DNA of 64,000 nucleotides from Pseudoalteromonas sp. CO133X. Its GTDB lineage: Bacteria; Pseudomonadota; Gammaproteobacteria; Enterobacterales; Alteromonadaceae. Of the stretch, positions 51,303 to 60,711 are shown in pieces; positions within the stretch are counted from its first letter, which is position 1; each line of letters starts with the position of its first letter. The DNA is taken from the NCBI GenBank assembly GCA_004208945.1, contig SGPE01000030.1, positions 843,291-907,290 of the forward strand, written 5' to 3'. Under the pieces are notes generated by a model. It was given only the letters and a program-made list of their open reading frames with translations, did not search any database and had not been told where the DNA came from. The position numbers and the translations under genes are program-made.

Positions 51303-53418
51303 CCACTTGATGTAACAAAATATCAGTTTCAATACCATCAACCTGACTAAACACCAATTGTGTTCCATCCACAGAGCTACTCATTGTCAAATTAACTCCT
51401 ATATCTAACCCATAAGCACCTAGCTTTTTAATAAATATATTTTCTTGTGAAGCAATGACATAACAATACAAAGATAACTGATGGCCTTCACGAAGAATAT
51501 AATACATCCCCCCTTCAAATAAGGCTGGCTTATATAAACTAAGTGATGGCAATAGTTGTGATAAGGGAACATGTTGCTCTAAAGCTGCTGACAGGTAAAC
51601 ACGCAATGTGTGCTCATAGTTAATGTAGGACGGATTCAATTGCCACAGAGGCTGAGCTGGCGATAACCTGCGGGGTGTCACATTATTTGCCTTTAATGAG
51701 TTACTGCTCAGTTGCAAATCATACTGCCAATCTTGCCATTCACCCTGCTGTGATTTTGCTTGATAAAAAATAGTTTGGCTATCATCAGACCAACGAACCG
51801 CATTCAATTGCTCAAAGCCTGAAATAACGGGGACCAATCGGCGTGAAAAGGAATTTATTAAATACACATTTTGTCTTTCATCTAGCAACAATAATGTATC
51901 GCCATTAGGCGAAAATTGCAGATATTTTGGAGTAATATGGCTGGGTAATTGAGCCACTCGATTGGCTCCTTTTCGGCGTTGATGTTTAATCCAAATCTCT
52001 GCTTGAGAATACCGAGTGACACCAGGACGCTGTACAGAAATAAATGCAACCTGCTCACCATTGCTTGATACGGTAGGCATGAAGTCCATACGGGTTGAAG
52101 AGGCAAGCTGAGTGGTTTTATCAACACTTATTCCGCCACTGCCTTTATGTAAACTGAGTTGATAGGCATTTATTTGCGCTAACCCCTCTGCATGGGCAAC
52201 GTCGCCATTAACAGGGTTTACATCTAAACTGGCAATAAACCCCATAGGTTTATGTAATGAGTGTTTTTCCCCCTGAAATGTGCTGCGCATCAGTTCATCT
52301 TCCACTGACCAAATATGTTTTGCAAACGCGCCATAGATGGGCTGTTGTTTATACTGCTGACGACTAATAATGCGCTGCTCACTCAGGTTATACAAATTCA
52401 CTTCGCTTAGTGTGTACCAAATACCCTGCTTTTCAACAATCAGCATTTTTCCTTCGCCACTAATATCAAACGCGAGAGGTTTAAACTCCCCTATCAAGGT
52501 TGTATCTTGCACTTTAACTTTATCACCCAAACTCAGCGTGTATTTCATCAAACGGGGCTGGTTGTCGTGCCAAACAATGCCAAAAAGTGCATCTGGCTTA
52601 TACCACTTGAGTCGTGTTGGAGCGCTGCTGGGCTGGCACTGTGTTAAGGTATACTCTGGACTCAAACGCCATGTTTCAATCGCGTTATTAACACCTATTA
52701 TGCGAATATCACAGCGTAACGGGTCATAACGATAATATGCCAACCACTGACCATCTGGTGACCATACTGGTGCTTCTTCGGAATAACCTGAGCTTTTAAT
52801 ATTATGAACTGTTTGGCTTTGTTGATCGAATACAGCTAAGTCAAACTGATTTTGTAATTCGTTTGACTGACTAAACGCTAAATATCGTCCATCTGGGGAG
52901 TAACGTAAAAAAGCCTCAGTGCCTGGTGCAGATGTTACGCGAGCACGGTAATTAAACTCTGTCGGTTTGCCCTTTGCCGTGAATAAATACTGTAAAAATA
53001 AAGTGCTAATTACACCGACAACAATACCTGTGACGCCAAACAATGCCATCTTTTTTGGCGAATGTTGACGAGCCTTATCAAACAGTGTTGGCGGTTCACT
53101 CACATTGGCAATTAGCTGATAGCCGATGCGAGGAATCGTTCTAATAATTTGCGGTGGAGACTTATTATCATGAAGGCTTTTTCGAAGTTGAGTGACCAGT
53201 TGACTCACCGAGTTATCACTGACGATCACATCTCCCCATAGCGCATCCATAATCTGTTCTCGTGAAACAGCTTCGCCCTGTTTTTTTAATAACAAAGACA
53301 ACAAGGCTAATTGCCTAGACTCTACATCAACCCATTCGTTCTGTATTTTTATTTTCAGGCTCACAAAGTCAACGATGACATCGTTAAGCATTACTTTTTG
53401 TTGGGTTGACATCGACAT
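51295..53418 (-). CDS. CadC-like membrane regulator with beta-propeller sensor
   Basis: A 707-residue protein. An N-terminal winged-helix DNA-binding domain of the OmpR/ToxR-CadC kind (about 10-110, with VSREQIMDALWGDVIVSDNSVSQLVTQLRKSL and IRTIPRIGYQL) precedes one membrane helix (about 132-150). A periplasmic part of about 550 residues follows, with TolB/WD40-like strands (SPDGRYLAFSQS, SPDGQWLAYY, SPNGDTLLLLD). Such one-component membrane regulators turn periplasmic signals directly into transcription. It is divergent from the second paralogue receptor (about 150 bases) and convergent with the Sel1/TonB-C gene, so it may regulate that receptor. Confidence 0.88.
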   Translation of the reverse strand: MSMSTQQKVMLNDVIVDFVSLKIKIQNEWVDVESRQLALLSLLLKKQGEAVSREQIMDALWGDVIVSDNSVSQLVTQLRKSLHDNKSPPQIIRTIPRIGYQLIANVSEPPTLFDKARQHSPKKMALFGVTGIVVGVISTLFLQYLFTAKGKPTEFNYRARVTSAPGTEAFLRYSPDGRYLAFSQSNELQNQFDLAVFDQQSQTVHNIKSSGYSEEAPVWSPDGQWLAYYRYDPLRCDIRIIGVNNAIETWRLSPEYTLTQCQPSSAPTRLKWYKPDALFGIVWHDNQPRLMKYTLSLGDKVKVQDTTLIGEFKPLAFDISGEGKMLIVEKQGIWYTLSEVNLYNLSEQRIISRQQYKQQPIYGAFAKHIWSVEDELMRSTFQGEKHSLHKPMGFIASLDVNPVNGDVAHAEGLAQINAYQLSLHKGSGGISVDKTTQLASSTRMDFMPTVSSNGEQVAFISVQRPGVTRYSQAEIWIKHQRRKGANRVAQLPSHITPKYLQFSPNGDTLLLLDERQNVYLINSFSRRLVPVISGFEQLNAVRWSDDSQTIFYQAKSQQGEWQDWQYDLQLSSNSLKANNVTPRRLSPAQPLWQLNPSYINYEHTLRVYLSAALEQHVPLSQLLPSLSLYKPALFEGGMYYILREGHQLSLYCYVIASQENIFIKKLGAYGLDIGVNLTMSSSVDGTQLVFSQVDGIETDILLHQVVN

Positions 53419-53567
53419 TTGTTCAATTGTTACACAGGTTAATCTATGGTTAAATTAATCGAGAAAGCGTAAAATATAAATAAGGTACTGACAACAAGCA
53501 ACAAACTCTTGATTTTATTATCATGAGGCAACTTGAAGAACACATTAACCGCTTTATTGGATTTGGC

Positions 53568-56189
53568 ATGGCTTTAAGAACGCTCAATTTTATTAACATT
53601 TTTACCTATATTGGTTTTATTTTACTTGTATTTAGTTCAACGTACAGCTTTGCTCAAACAAGTGATAAAGAAAAGAACGCTTTAGAAACCATTCAAATCA
53701 GGGGTTTTCATGACAGCGCTGTCAAGTCACTCCATGATAAACGAAATAGTCAATCAATTATAGATACTATTAGCGCACAAGATATCGGTAAATTTCCTGA
53801 TAAAAATGTCGCAGAGGCACTCCAACGTGTGACCGGTATTTCATTATCACGTATTCAAGGTGAAGGTGAGCGAGTGGGTGTTAGAGGAACAACACCAGAG
53901 CAAAACCGTACTTATTTAAATGGTCAATCAATTGCATCAGCCGATTGGTGGATTTCATCACAACCCAACAGAGGGTTTAACTATACCTTGTTGCCCGCTG
54001 ATTTAGTTGCTTCACTCGAAGTCTATAAAACACCACAAGCGGACCATGATGAAGGATCATTAGGGGGAGCGGTTAACATAAAAACTATGCGCCCTCTTAC
54101 AACACCGAATAAGCACTTTGTGATAAATACGCAACTGCAGTATAACGACCTATCAGGTGAGTTTGATCCACAACTAGCGAGCTTCTATAACTGGAAAAAT
54201 AGTGCACAGAGCACTGGCTTATTACTAACTTTTAGTCGAAATGAGCGCTCATTACGTCGTGATGGCCTAGAGTCATGGGGGTGGCACGAACAAAACTACG
54301 CCTTGAATGATGATAACAGCCTCTCCCCTGTAGACAGGCTAGCCGATATAAATCGAGTTTGGACGCCAGGCGGTGGTGGTTCGGCGCTCTTTAAGCAACG
54401 TCGAATTCTTACCACTGCAACATTTGCTTTTGAGCACCAACTTAATTTTGATTGGAATATTCAACTAAATGGCTTGTATTCAGTGCTTGATGCCGATAAC
54501 AGTAACCAAAACTTTTTATGGCAGCCAAGCAGCGTTTTTGCCAGAGGGGGCCGCATTCATGACGCTGAAATCATCAACAATACATTGGCTTTTGCTCGTT
54601 ATAGCAAAGTCACTGATATAAATAGGCCTTATAGCACTGCAATGGAAGCTATTTGGCGAGAATCACAAATCGACACGAGCAGTATTCAGTTGATCGCATC
54701 GCAACAGGCTGATTTGTGGCATAATACTTACCAGTTAGGCTTTACTCATGGCGGTGGAGGCTCAAAGCAAGACTATACCTCTCAATTCTCAGCAAATACG
54801 ACGTTTAGTGTCGACACACGACAACAACAAAATATCATTGCTGATTATGCCATTTCACCTCTTGATGCTGCACAATGGCAACTCACCGAGGCCAGAAACG
54901 ACAGTCAAGATTCCACTGATCAAGAGCTTTATATACAAGCTGACTTTGAACGTGCCGTTGATCATTCAATTATTTCTTCTATAAAATTTGGCGTAAAATA
55001 CCGTGATCATCAACGTGACTTTATTCGCTTACGCTCAATTAATGGCTCATACGATCAATTAACAGAGCAACTTGCTTGGACACTCGCTGATTTTCCTGCT
55101 GCTATCCCAGATGATTTTTTAACCGGCATTGGTAATCAGCATACTTTAAAAAACTATAGCTATGTTGATATCAATTCACTTGCGGAGCAATTTAATACAC
55201 TTAATTTTGAACAGCAGGAAGAAAAAGCCAGTCGTTTTGATATACAAGAAAGAACGACTGCGGGCTATGTTAAGCTAAATTTAAATGGCGATACATACAA
55301 CGCAAACCTTGGGCTACGAGTTGTTAATACTCGTCAAGATAGCGCTGCTTATGCTCGCATCGCATCACCTATTGAGCTTCCGGACAGCTATCAATGGCAA
55401 ACCCACTATAAAAATTACACAGACTTACTGCCGAGTATAAACCTCAACATTGATATTACCGATGATGTGATTTCTCGCTTTAGTGTAGCCAGAGTCATGT
55501 CTCGCCCGCAATATAATCACTTAATGCCTTCTACCAACTACAATGTCACCCAAGCACAAGGTCAAGGCGGTAACCCTGATTTAGACCCTTACAGAGCCAA
55601 TCAATTTGATGCGAGCCTTGAATGGTACTTTGCTGATGCAGGGCTATTGTCTGCCGCTTTATTTAATAAAGATGTTGAGTCATTTATTGAATTTAACCGT
55701 GGTGTTGAAGTGCATGAAAACATTGCTATGACAATAGACAGACCAATCAATGGCAGTGGTGGTACGATTCGTGGCTTTGAACTCGGTTATCAACAAGAGC
55801 TATTTTATGGTTTCGGGTTAATTGCAAATTATACCTTTGTTGATGGCCAAAGAAGTAAACGTAATAATGCCAGCCTTAACGCTATTCCTGGTACTTCAAA
55901 ACATACAATAAACTTAACTAGCTACTACGAAAACGAACACTTTAGTGGCCGTTTAGCATACAATTATCGCACTGACTTTGCGACTGGCGTAGGTGAAACC
56001 ATCATGGAAAACTTCGGTCAATTGGACGGTAATTTAACCATAAAACTAAACAAACAATTCGATATTATCGTTGATGCAATAAACCTTACCAACGAAACAA
56101 CCTACACATATGAACGTAATCAGTATGCTCCTACGGGCATCTATAAGAATGGTCGACGGTTTTATTTAGGTATTCGTTACAGCCACTGA
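53568..56189 (+). CDS. TonB-dependent receptor of the TonB-Xanth-Caul type, second paralogue
   Basis: An 873-residue outer membrane receptor, a close paralogue of the 47131 protein (shared AQDIGKFPDKNVAEALQRVTG, GFNYTLLPADLVASLEVYK, GRLAYNYRT). The signal peptide ends at FAQTS. The start ATG 53568 is preferred because GGA precedes it at eight bases and it begins the signal peptide; ATG 53523 has no ribosome site. It is divergent from the CadC-like regulator and directly upstream of an S9 peptidase, a pairing that suggests uptake of peptides followed by their degradation. The substrate is inferred only from this neighbour. Confidence 0.92.
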   Translation: MALRTLNFINIFTYIGFILLVFSSTYSFAQTSDKEKNALETIQIRGFHDSAVKSLHDKRNSQSIIDTISAQDIGKFPDKNVAEALQRVTGISLSRIQGEGERVGVRGTTPEQNRTYLNGQSIASADWWISSQPNRGFNYTLLPADLVASLEVYKTPQADHDEGSLGGAVNIKTMRPLTTPNKHFVINTQLQYNDLSGEFDPQLASFYNWKNSAQSTGLLLTFSRNERSLRRDGLESWGWHEQNYALNDDNSLSPVDRLADINRVWTPGGGGSALFKQRRILTTATFAFEHQLNFDWNIQLNGLYSVLDADNSNQNFLWQPSSVFARGGRIHDAEIINNTLAFARYSKVTDINRPYSTAMEAIWRESQIDTSSIQLIASQQADLWHNTYQLGFTHGGGGSKQDYTSQFSANTTFSVDTRQQQNIIADYAISPLDAAQWQLTEARNDSQDSTDQELYIQADFERAVDHSIISSIKFGVKYRDHQRDFIRLRSINGSYDQLTEQLAWTLADFPAAIPDDFLTGIGNQHTLKNYSYVDINSLAEQFNTLNFEQQEEKASRFDIQERTTAGYVKLNLNGDTYNANLGLRVVNTRQDSAAYARIASPIELPDSYQWQTHYKNYTDLLPSINLNIDITDDVISRFSVARVMSRPQYNHLMPSTNYNVTQAQGQGGNPDLDPYRANQFDASLEWYFADAGLLSAALFNKDVESFIEFNRGVEVHENIAMTIDRPINGSGGTIRGFELGYQQELFYGFGLIANYTFVDGQRSKRNNASLNAIPGTSKHTINLTSYYENEHFSGRLAYNYRTDFATGVGETIMENFGQLDGNLTIKLNKQFDIIVDAINLTNETTYTYERNQYAPTGIYKNGRRFYLGIRYSH

Positions 56190-56260
56190 TCGCATTTGTT
56201 ACTAATGCGATTCCACACTGCTATAATCACCGCAGAACATAACAAGCGAAGGGAACTACT

Positions 56261-58309
56261 ATGCTAAAAACTGCTTTAGCCTTAGCCGTTGGTCTTTCAA
56301 GTACATTTGCTACTGCCAACGACACAATTACAATTGACGACATTCCAACAATACAATCAGTTATCCAAACAAGCGTAAGCCCTGATGGTGACTCGGTTGC
56401 GTTTACCCGCTCAGTGCCACGTACACTGTACAAAGATGAAAATGGTCGTAATTACAGCGAACTTTACATTGTTGATGATGAAGGCGTTGAGCGTCCGTAC
56501 ATTACAGGTAACGTTAACATCGGCAGCATTCAATGGTCTAAAGATAGCAAAACCATTTATTTTCTTGCTAAATTAAACGATGAAAAATTCACTTCACTGT
56601 ATCAAATACCCGTTGACGGTGGCCAAGCTCAAAAAGTAATGTCTTTAAAAGACACATCAATATCAACTTACGAGCTAAGCCCTGACAATCAAAAAGTCGC
56701 TATTTTAGCACTCCCTGCCAAAGATAAGTCTGAAAAAGAGCTAAAAAAATTAGGTTTTATGGCAGAAGTATATGAGCTTGGTCTTGATAATAAACAGCTT
56801 TTCATTGTTAGTCTTGCAAAAACAGACACGCCATTAAAGCCAACGGCATTAAACGTTAGTGATTATGTTAGTGATATGAATTGGTCAGCTAACGGTGAAA
56901 AACTACTTGTTAAAACTCAACCAACTGCTCTTATTGATGACAAATACACTAAGTCAATGTGGCATTTATATGATGTTACAAATGACCAGGTAACCTTATC
57001 TTTTAAAACCGAAGGTAAATTAGGCGATGCCGAATTATCTGCTGATGGTAAGTACATCGCGATTTTAGGTGCTGAGGATAAACATGATCCAGCTACTGGT
57101 CGCTTATTTATTGCTGATACAAAAACGGCAGAAATCACAGAGTGGCTACCAAATTTTATGGGCCATATCGTTGATTTTGAATGGTCTCATAAACGCAATA
57201 CACTAAACTTCATCGCAAATGTTGGTACAGAAAGTTTTGTTGCAAGTATTAAAACGGGCAGTAAAAAGTATAAAAAGATCATTGAAGAAGGTCGCTTTAT
57301 TGCCAGCAATTTAAGTGTGTCTGATTCAGATAAAACCTTAACTGTGCGCGCTAATACAGCAAAGCATCCAAATGAGGTGTTTATTATCCGTGGTAATAAA
57401 GCAACCCGTTTAACTGATTCTAACCCTTGGTTAAATGATAAACGCTTTGCCAAACAAGAGACTATCTCACTTAAAGCACGTGATGGTGTCGATATAGAAG
57501 GTATATTGGTTTACCCTCTTGATTATAAAGAAGGTACCCGATACCCACTAATTATGTCTGTCCATGGTGGGCCTGAAAGCCATGATAAAAATGGCTGGGT
57601 AACCAATTATTCTCGCCCTGGGCAAATGGGAGCCGCGCGTGGTTATGCGGTTTTCTATCCTAACTACCGTGGTTCAACAGGTAAGGGGGTTGATTACTCA
57701 AAACTAGGCCAAAACGACTATGCAGGCAAAGAATTTGACGATTTGGTCGATTTTAAAAATCACCTTGTAGAAATAGGACTTGTTGATACAAAACGTGTTG
57801 GTATCACTGGTGGCTCATACGGTGGTTATGCCTCAGCGTGGGGTGCAACAAAGCTGACTGAACACTTTGCAGCAAGTGTGATGTTTGTGGGCGTATCTAA
57901 CCAACTATCAAAATTTGGAACAACGGATATTTCTAACGAAATGAATCTGGTTCACGCACGCTCATATCCTTGGGATAAATGGCAATGGTATTTAGAGCGC
58001 AGCCCTATTTACTGGGCGGGCCAATCTAAAACACCACTGCTTATCATGCATGGTAAAGAGGATCCGCGCGTACACCCTGCTCAATCAATGGAGCTTTACC
58101 GTTACATGAAAGTACAAGGCAAAGATGTACGCTTAGTCTACTACCCAGGTGAAGGACATGGTAACCGTAAGGTTGCCGCTCAGTATGATTACAGCCTTCG
58201 TCTAATGCGTTGGATGGACAACTACTTAATACAGGGCAATAAAAACATGCCTGAATTTGAGATTGACCATGCAGCCAAACTAAAGGCTGTAAAAGATACA
58301 GATAAATAA
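56261..58309 (+). CDS. S9 family peptidase, exported (acylaminoacyl/dipeptidyl peptidase type)
   Basis: A 682-residue exported serine peptidase. The signal peptide ends at FATAND. A propeller with SPDG- and ELSPDN-type strands covers about 35-400. The hydrolase domain has Ser519 in GGSYGGY, Asp601 in HGKEDPRVHP and His633 in GEGHGNR. The GGSYGGY elbow fits the acylaminoacyl-peptidase/DPP-IV-like branch, which removes short N-terminal units from peptides. It lies 71 bases behind the TonB receptor and is followed by its own terminator, probably as one unit for peptide use. It differs in subgroup from the 37108 peptidase. Confidence 0.94.
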   Translation: MLKTALALAVGLSSTFATANDTITIDDIPTIQSVIQTSVSPDGDSVAFTRSVPRTLYKDENGRNYSELYIVDDEGVERPYITGNVNIGSIQWSKDSKTIYFLAKLNDEKFTSLYQIPVDGGQAQKVMSLKDTSISTYELSPDNQKVAILALPAKDKSEKELKKLGFMAEVYELGLDNKQLFIVSLAKTDTPLKPTALNVSDYVSDMNWSANGEKLLVKTQPTALIDDKYTKSMWHLYDVTNDQVTLSFKTEGKLGDAELSADGKYIAILGAEDKHDPATGRLFIADTKTAEITEWLPNFMGHIVDFEWSHKRNTLNFIANVGTESFVASIKTGSKKYKKIIEEGRFIASNLSVSDSDKTLTVRANTAKHPNEVFIIRGNKATRLTDSNPWLNDKRFAKQETISLKARDGVDIEGILVYPLDYKEGTRYPLIMSVHGGPESHDKNGWVTNYSRPGQMGAARGYAVFYPNYRGSTGKGVDYSKLGQNDYAGKEFDDLVDFKNHLVEIGLVDTKRVGITGGSYGGYASAWGATKLTEHFAASVMFVGVSNQLSKFGTTDISNEMNLVHARSYPWDKWQWYLERSPIYWAGQSKTPLLIMHGKEDPRVHPAQSMELYRYMKVQGKDVRLVYYPGEGHGNRKVAAQYDYSLRLMRWMDNYLIQGNKNMPEFEIDHAAKLKAVKDTDK

Positions 58310-58314
58310 TCTAT

Positions 58315-58345
58315 ACGCCTTGCTTTAAAAGCAAGGCGTTTTTCT
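58315..58345 (+). terminator. Terminator after the second S9 peptidase
   Basis: ACGCCTTGCTTT pairs with AAAGCAAGGCGT and is followed by TTTTCTTTTTG, six bases after the stop. Confidence 0.9.
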
Positions 58346-58419
58346 TTTTGTCATTGGCTTTACTTACACTCTAAAACTAATATAACTTATTAAAAGTGTG
58401 GGTAAAAAGGAATTATTTA

Positions 58420-60663
58420 ATGGTGCGTGTAGTATGCTTTTTTATTGGATGGACTATATTCAATTTACAGGCCGAACCAGAGTGCGCAAACTGCCACCAA
58501 AGCCAAGTACAAGATTGGCAGTCTTCGCACCATTTTCATGCAATGGAAAAAGCCACAGCCGCTACTGTGCTCGGTAATTTTAACGACCAAACTCTCGAAT
58601 ACGAAGGCCAGCAAGCGCGTTTTTACAAACAAAACCAACAACCTTTTATTAGCATGCCAAACCTTGATGGCAAACTAACTAACTACCCAGTTTTATACAC
58701 TTTTGGCTATAAGCCATTACAACAATACATGTTTGATATGGGCAAAGGCCACATACAGCTTTTTCCATTTGCCTGGGACTCGCGTAGTAAAGCTGAGGGG
58801 GGACAACGTTGGTTTGTACTGCACCCAGAGCAGAAAAAGCACGACCTATTTCATTGGTCGCAAAAAGGTCAAAACTGGAATCACATGTGTGCTGATTGCC
58901 ATTCAACTGATTTCAAAAAGCAATTTGACCTTAAAGCTAATAGCTTTGATTCAACTTACTCAAGTATTAACGTTAGCTGTAAAGCCTGCCATGGCGATAC
59001 CCAAGCTCATTTAAAATGGGCTGATGGCGATAGCAGCATTGCCGATAAGGGCTTTACTCATAATATTAAAAAGCAAACCCCACTTTTTACTCAACAAGCA
59101 GATGGCAGTATGAAAAGCGTGCAACCACTCGTAAAAAGCGAGCAAGTGCAAATGTGTGCAACGTGCCATGCTCGCCGCTCACAGCTTGATGACCGCAAAG
59201 ATCCACACAGCTTTTTACACACTTTTCAAGGTTCATTACTAACACCCGAGCTGTACCATGTTGACGGCCAAGTTTGGGATGAAGACTATGTATGGGGATC
59301 TTTTTTACAAAGTAAGATGTTCAATGCGGGGGTTACCTGTAGTAACTGTCATAACCCTCACTCTGGAAAATTAAAGCTACCGGGTAATCAAACCTGTACA
59401 CAATGCCATAGTCAGGAGATATTCGACACACCAAAACATCACGGCCATAGAGTGGCTACAAGTGGTAGCCAATGTGTTGATTGTCATATGCCTGCAACAA
59501 CTTATATGCAAGTCGATGACAGGCGCGATCATAGCTTTCGTGTGCCGCGCCCAGACTTAACATTAAAAACCAACGCCCCGAACGCATGTAATAGTTGTCA
59601 CGAAAGTAAAACCCCACAGTGGGCGGTTGCAAAAATAAAAGACTGGCATCCACATTCAAAACATCTTGGCACAGCGCACTTTTCTGAAGCCTTTTATGCC
59701 GCAGATAACCGCTTACCTAATGCATCAACCATGCTAACGAAAATAGTACAGAATAAAGACTTTCCTGACATCATTCGTGCGTCAGCATTAAGCCGCTTAG
59801 CAACAACGCCTGATAATAACGCCATTGTTGGAATTGTTCGCTCAGTCAAAGACCCTGAGCCACTCAAGCGACAAGCTGCCATAGAGACGGCAATGCCATT
59901 TGATATTAATCAACGCTGGAAAATGCTGAACCCATTGCTTGATGACAAACACTTACCGATAAGGAGCGAAGCTGCACGTGCTTTAGCCCCCATGTTAATG
60001 GAACCCTTCCCAAGTGGTTTAAACGAGCGAGATACCAAGCGCTTAAAATCTGCACTCGAAGAGTATAAGAAAAACCAACTATATCAATCAGAAAGAGGCT
60101 TTTCGCATACAAACCTTGGCAATCTAGCACTTTCATTGCAACAACCTGAAAAAGCAAAAGCTCACTATTTAAAAGCCATTCAGATTGAGCCGATTTTTGT
60201 ACCTGCTTATGTTAACTTAGCTGATTTATACAGAAACCAACAAAATGAGTTAGCTGCAAAAGAAATATTAAATCAAGGGTTGGCTATCAATAATACCAGT
60301 GCTGACCTTCACTATGCGCTCGCGATGAGTTTAGTTCGCTCTAAGGAAAAGAGAAAAGCACTAACACACCTACAACAAGCGACTACGCTGGCAAGAGATA
60401 ATGCCAATTACCACTTCACCTACGCCTTGCTGTTACAAGATTTAGGAGATATGCCACAGGCTATTGCAGCTCTTGAACAGGCATTTGAGTTAACACCAAA
60501 CAACCCTGACATTAGCTATAGCTTAGCACAGTGGTACACCGCACAAAAAAATTACGCTCAAGCACTATTTTACGCACGTAACTTAGCACGCCTAGTACCT
60601 AATAATCAGCAAATACAGCAATTTGTTGGGCAACTTGAAATGATGAATAGTATTAATAAATAA
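58420..60663 (+). CDS. Exported octaheme cytochrome c with TPR repeats
   Basis: A 747-residue exported protein. The signal peptide ends near NLQAEP. Eight CxxCH haem-attachment motifs follow: CANCH, CADCH, CKACH, CATCH, CSNCH, CTQCH, CVDCH and CNSCH, all in the first 420 residues. The second half has a HEAT-like stretch (ALSRLATTPDNNAIVGIV) and four or so tetratricopeptide repeats (NLGNLALSLQQPEKAKAHYLKAIQIEP and following). The role of the family is not established; electron transfer or nitrogen-oxide chemistry has been proposed for relatives. The start ATG 58420 has AAGGA nine bases upstream; a GTG at 58396 is rejected. It is flanked by terminators. Confidence 0.9.
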   Translation: MVRVVCFFIGWTIFNLQAEPECANCHQSQVQDWQSSHHFHAMEKATAATVLGNFNDQTLEYEGQQARFYKQNQQPFISMPNLDGKLTNYPVLYTFGYKPLQQYMFDMGKGHIQLFPFAWDSRSKAEGGQRWFVLHPEQKKHDLFHWSQKGQNWNHMCADCHSTDFKKQFDLKANSFDSTYSSINVSCKACHGDTQAHLKWADGDSSIADKGFTHNIKKQTPLFTQQADGSMKSVQPLVKSEQVQMCATCHARRSQLDDRKDPHSFLHTFQGSLLTPELYHVDGQVWDEDYVWGSFLQSKMFNAGVTCSNCHNPHSGKLKLPGNQTCTQCHSQEIFDTPKHHGHRVATSGSQCVDCHMPATTYMQVDDRRDHSFRVPRPDLTLKTNAPNACNSCHESKTPQWAVAKIKDWHPHSKHLGTAHFSEAFYAADNRLPNASTMLTKIVQNKDFPDIIRASALSRLATTPDNNAIVGIVRSVKDPEPLKRQAAIETAMPFDINQRWKMLNPLLDDKHLPIRSEAARALAPMLMEPFPSGLNERDTKRLKSALEEYKKNQLYQSERGFSHTNLGNLALSLQQPEKAKAHYLKAIQIEPIFVPAYVNLADLYRNQQNELAAKEILNQGLAINNTSADLHYALAMSLVRSKEKRKALTHLQQATTLARDNANYHFTYALLLQDLGDMPQAIAALEQAFELTPNNPDISYSLAQWYTAQKNYAQALFYARNLARLVPNNQQIQQFVGQLEMMNSINK

Positions 60664-60668
60664 AGTAA

Positions 60669-60689
60669 AAAGGGCCAATATGGCCCTTT
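60669..60689. terminator. Bidirectional terminator between convergent genes
   Basis: A 9-bp stem AAAGGGCCA/TGGCCCTTT around ATA, directly after the cytochrome stop and before the end of the sulfatase gene. Confidence 0.85.
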
Positions 60690-60711
60690 CTCAACTAAAT
60701 TTATATAGTAA

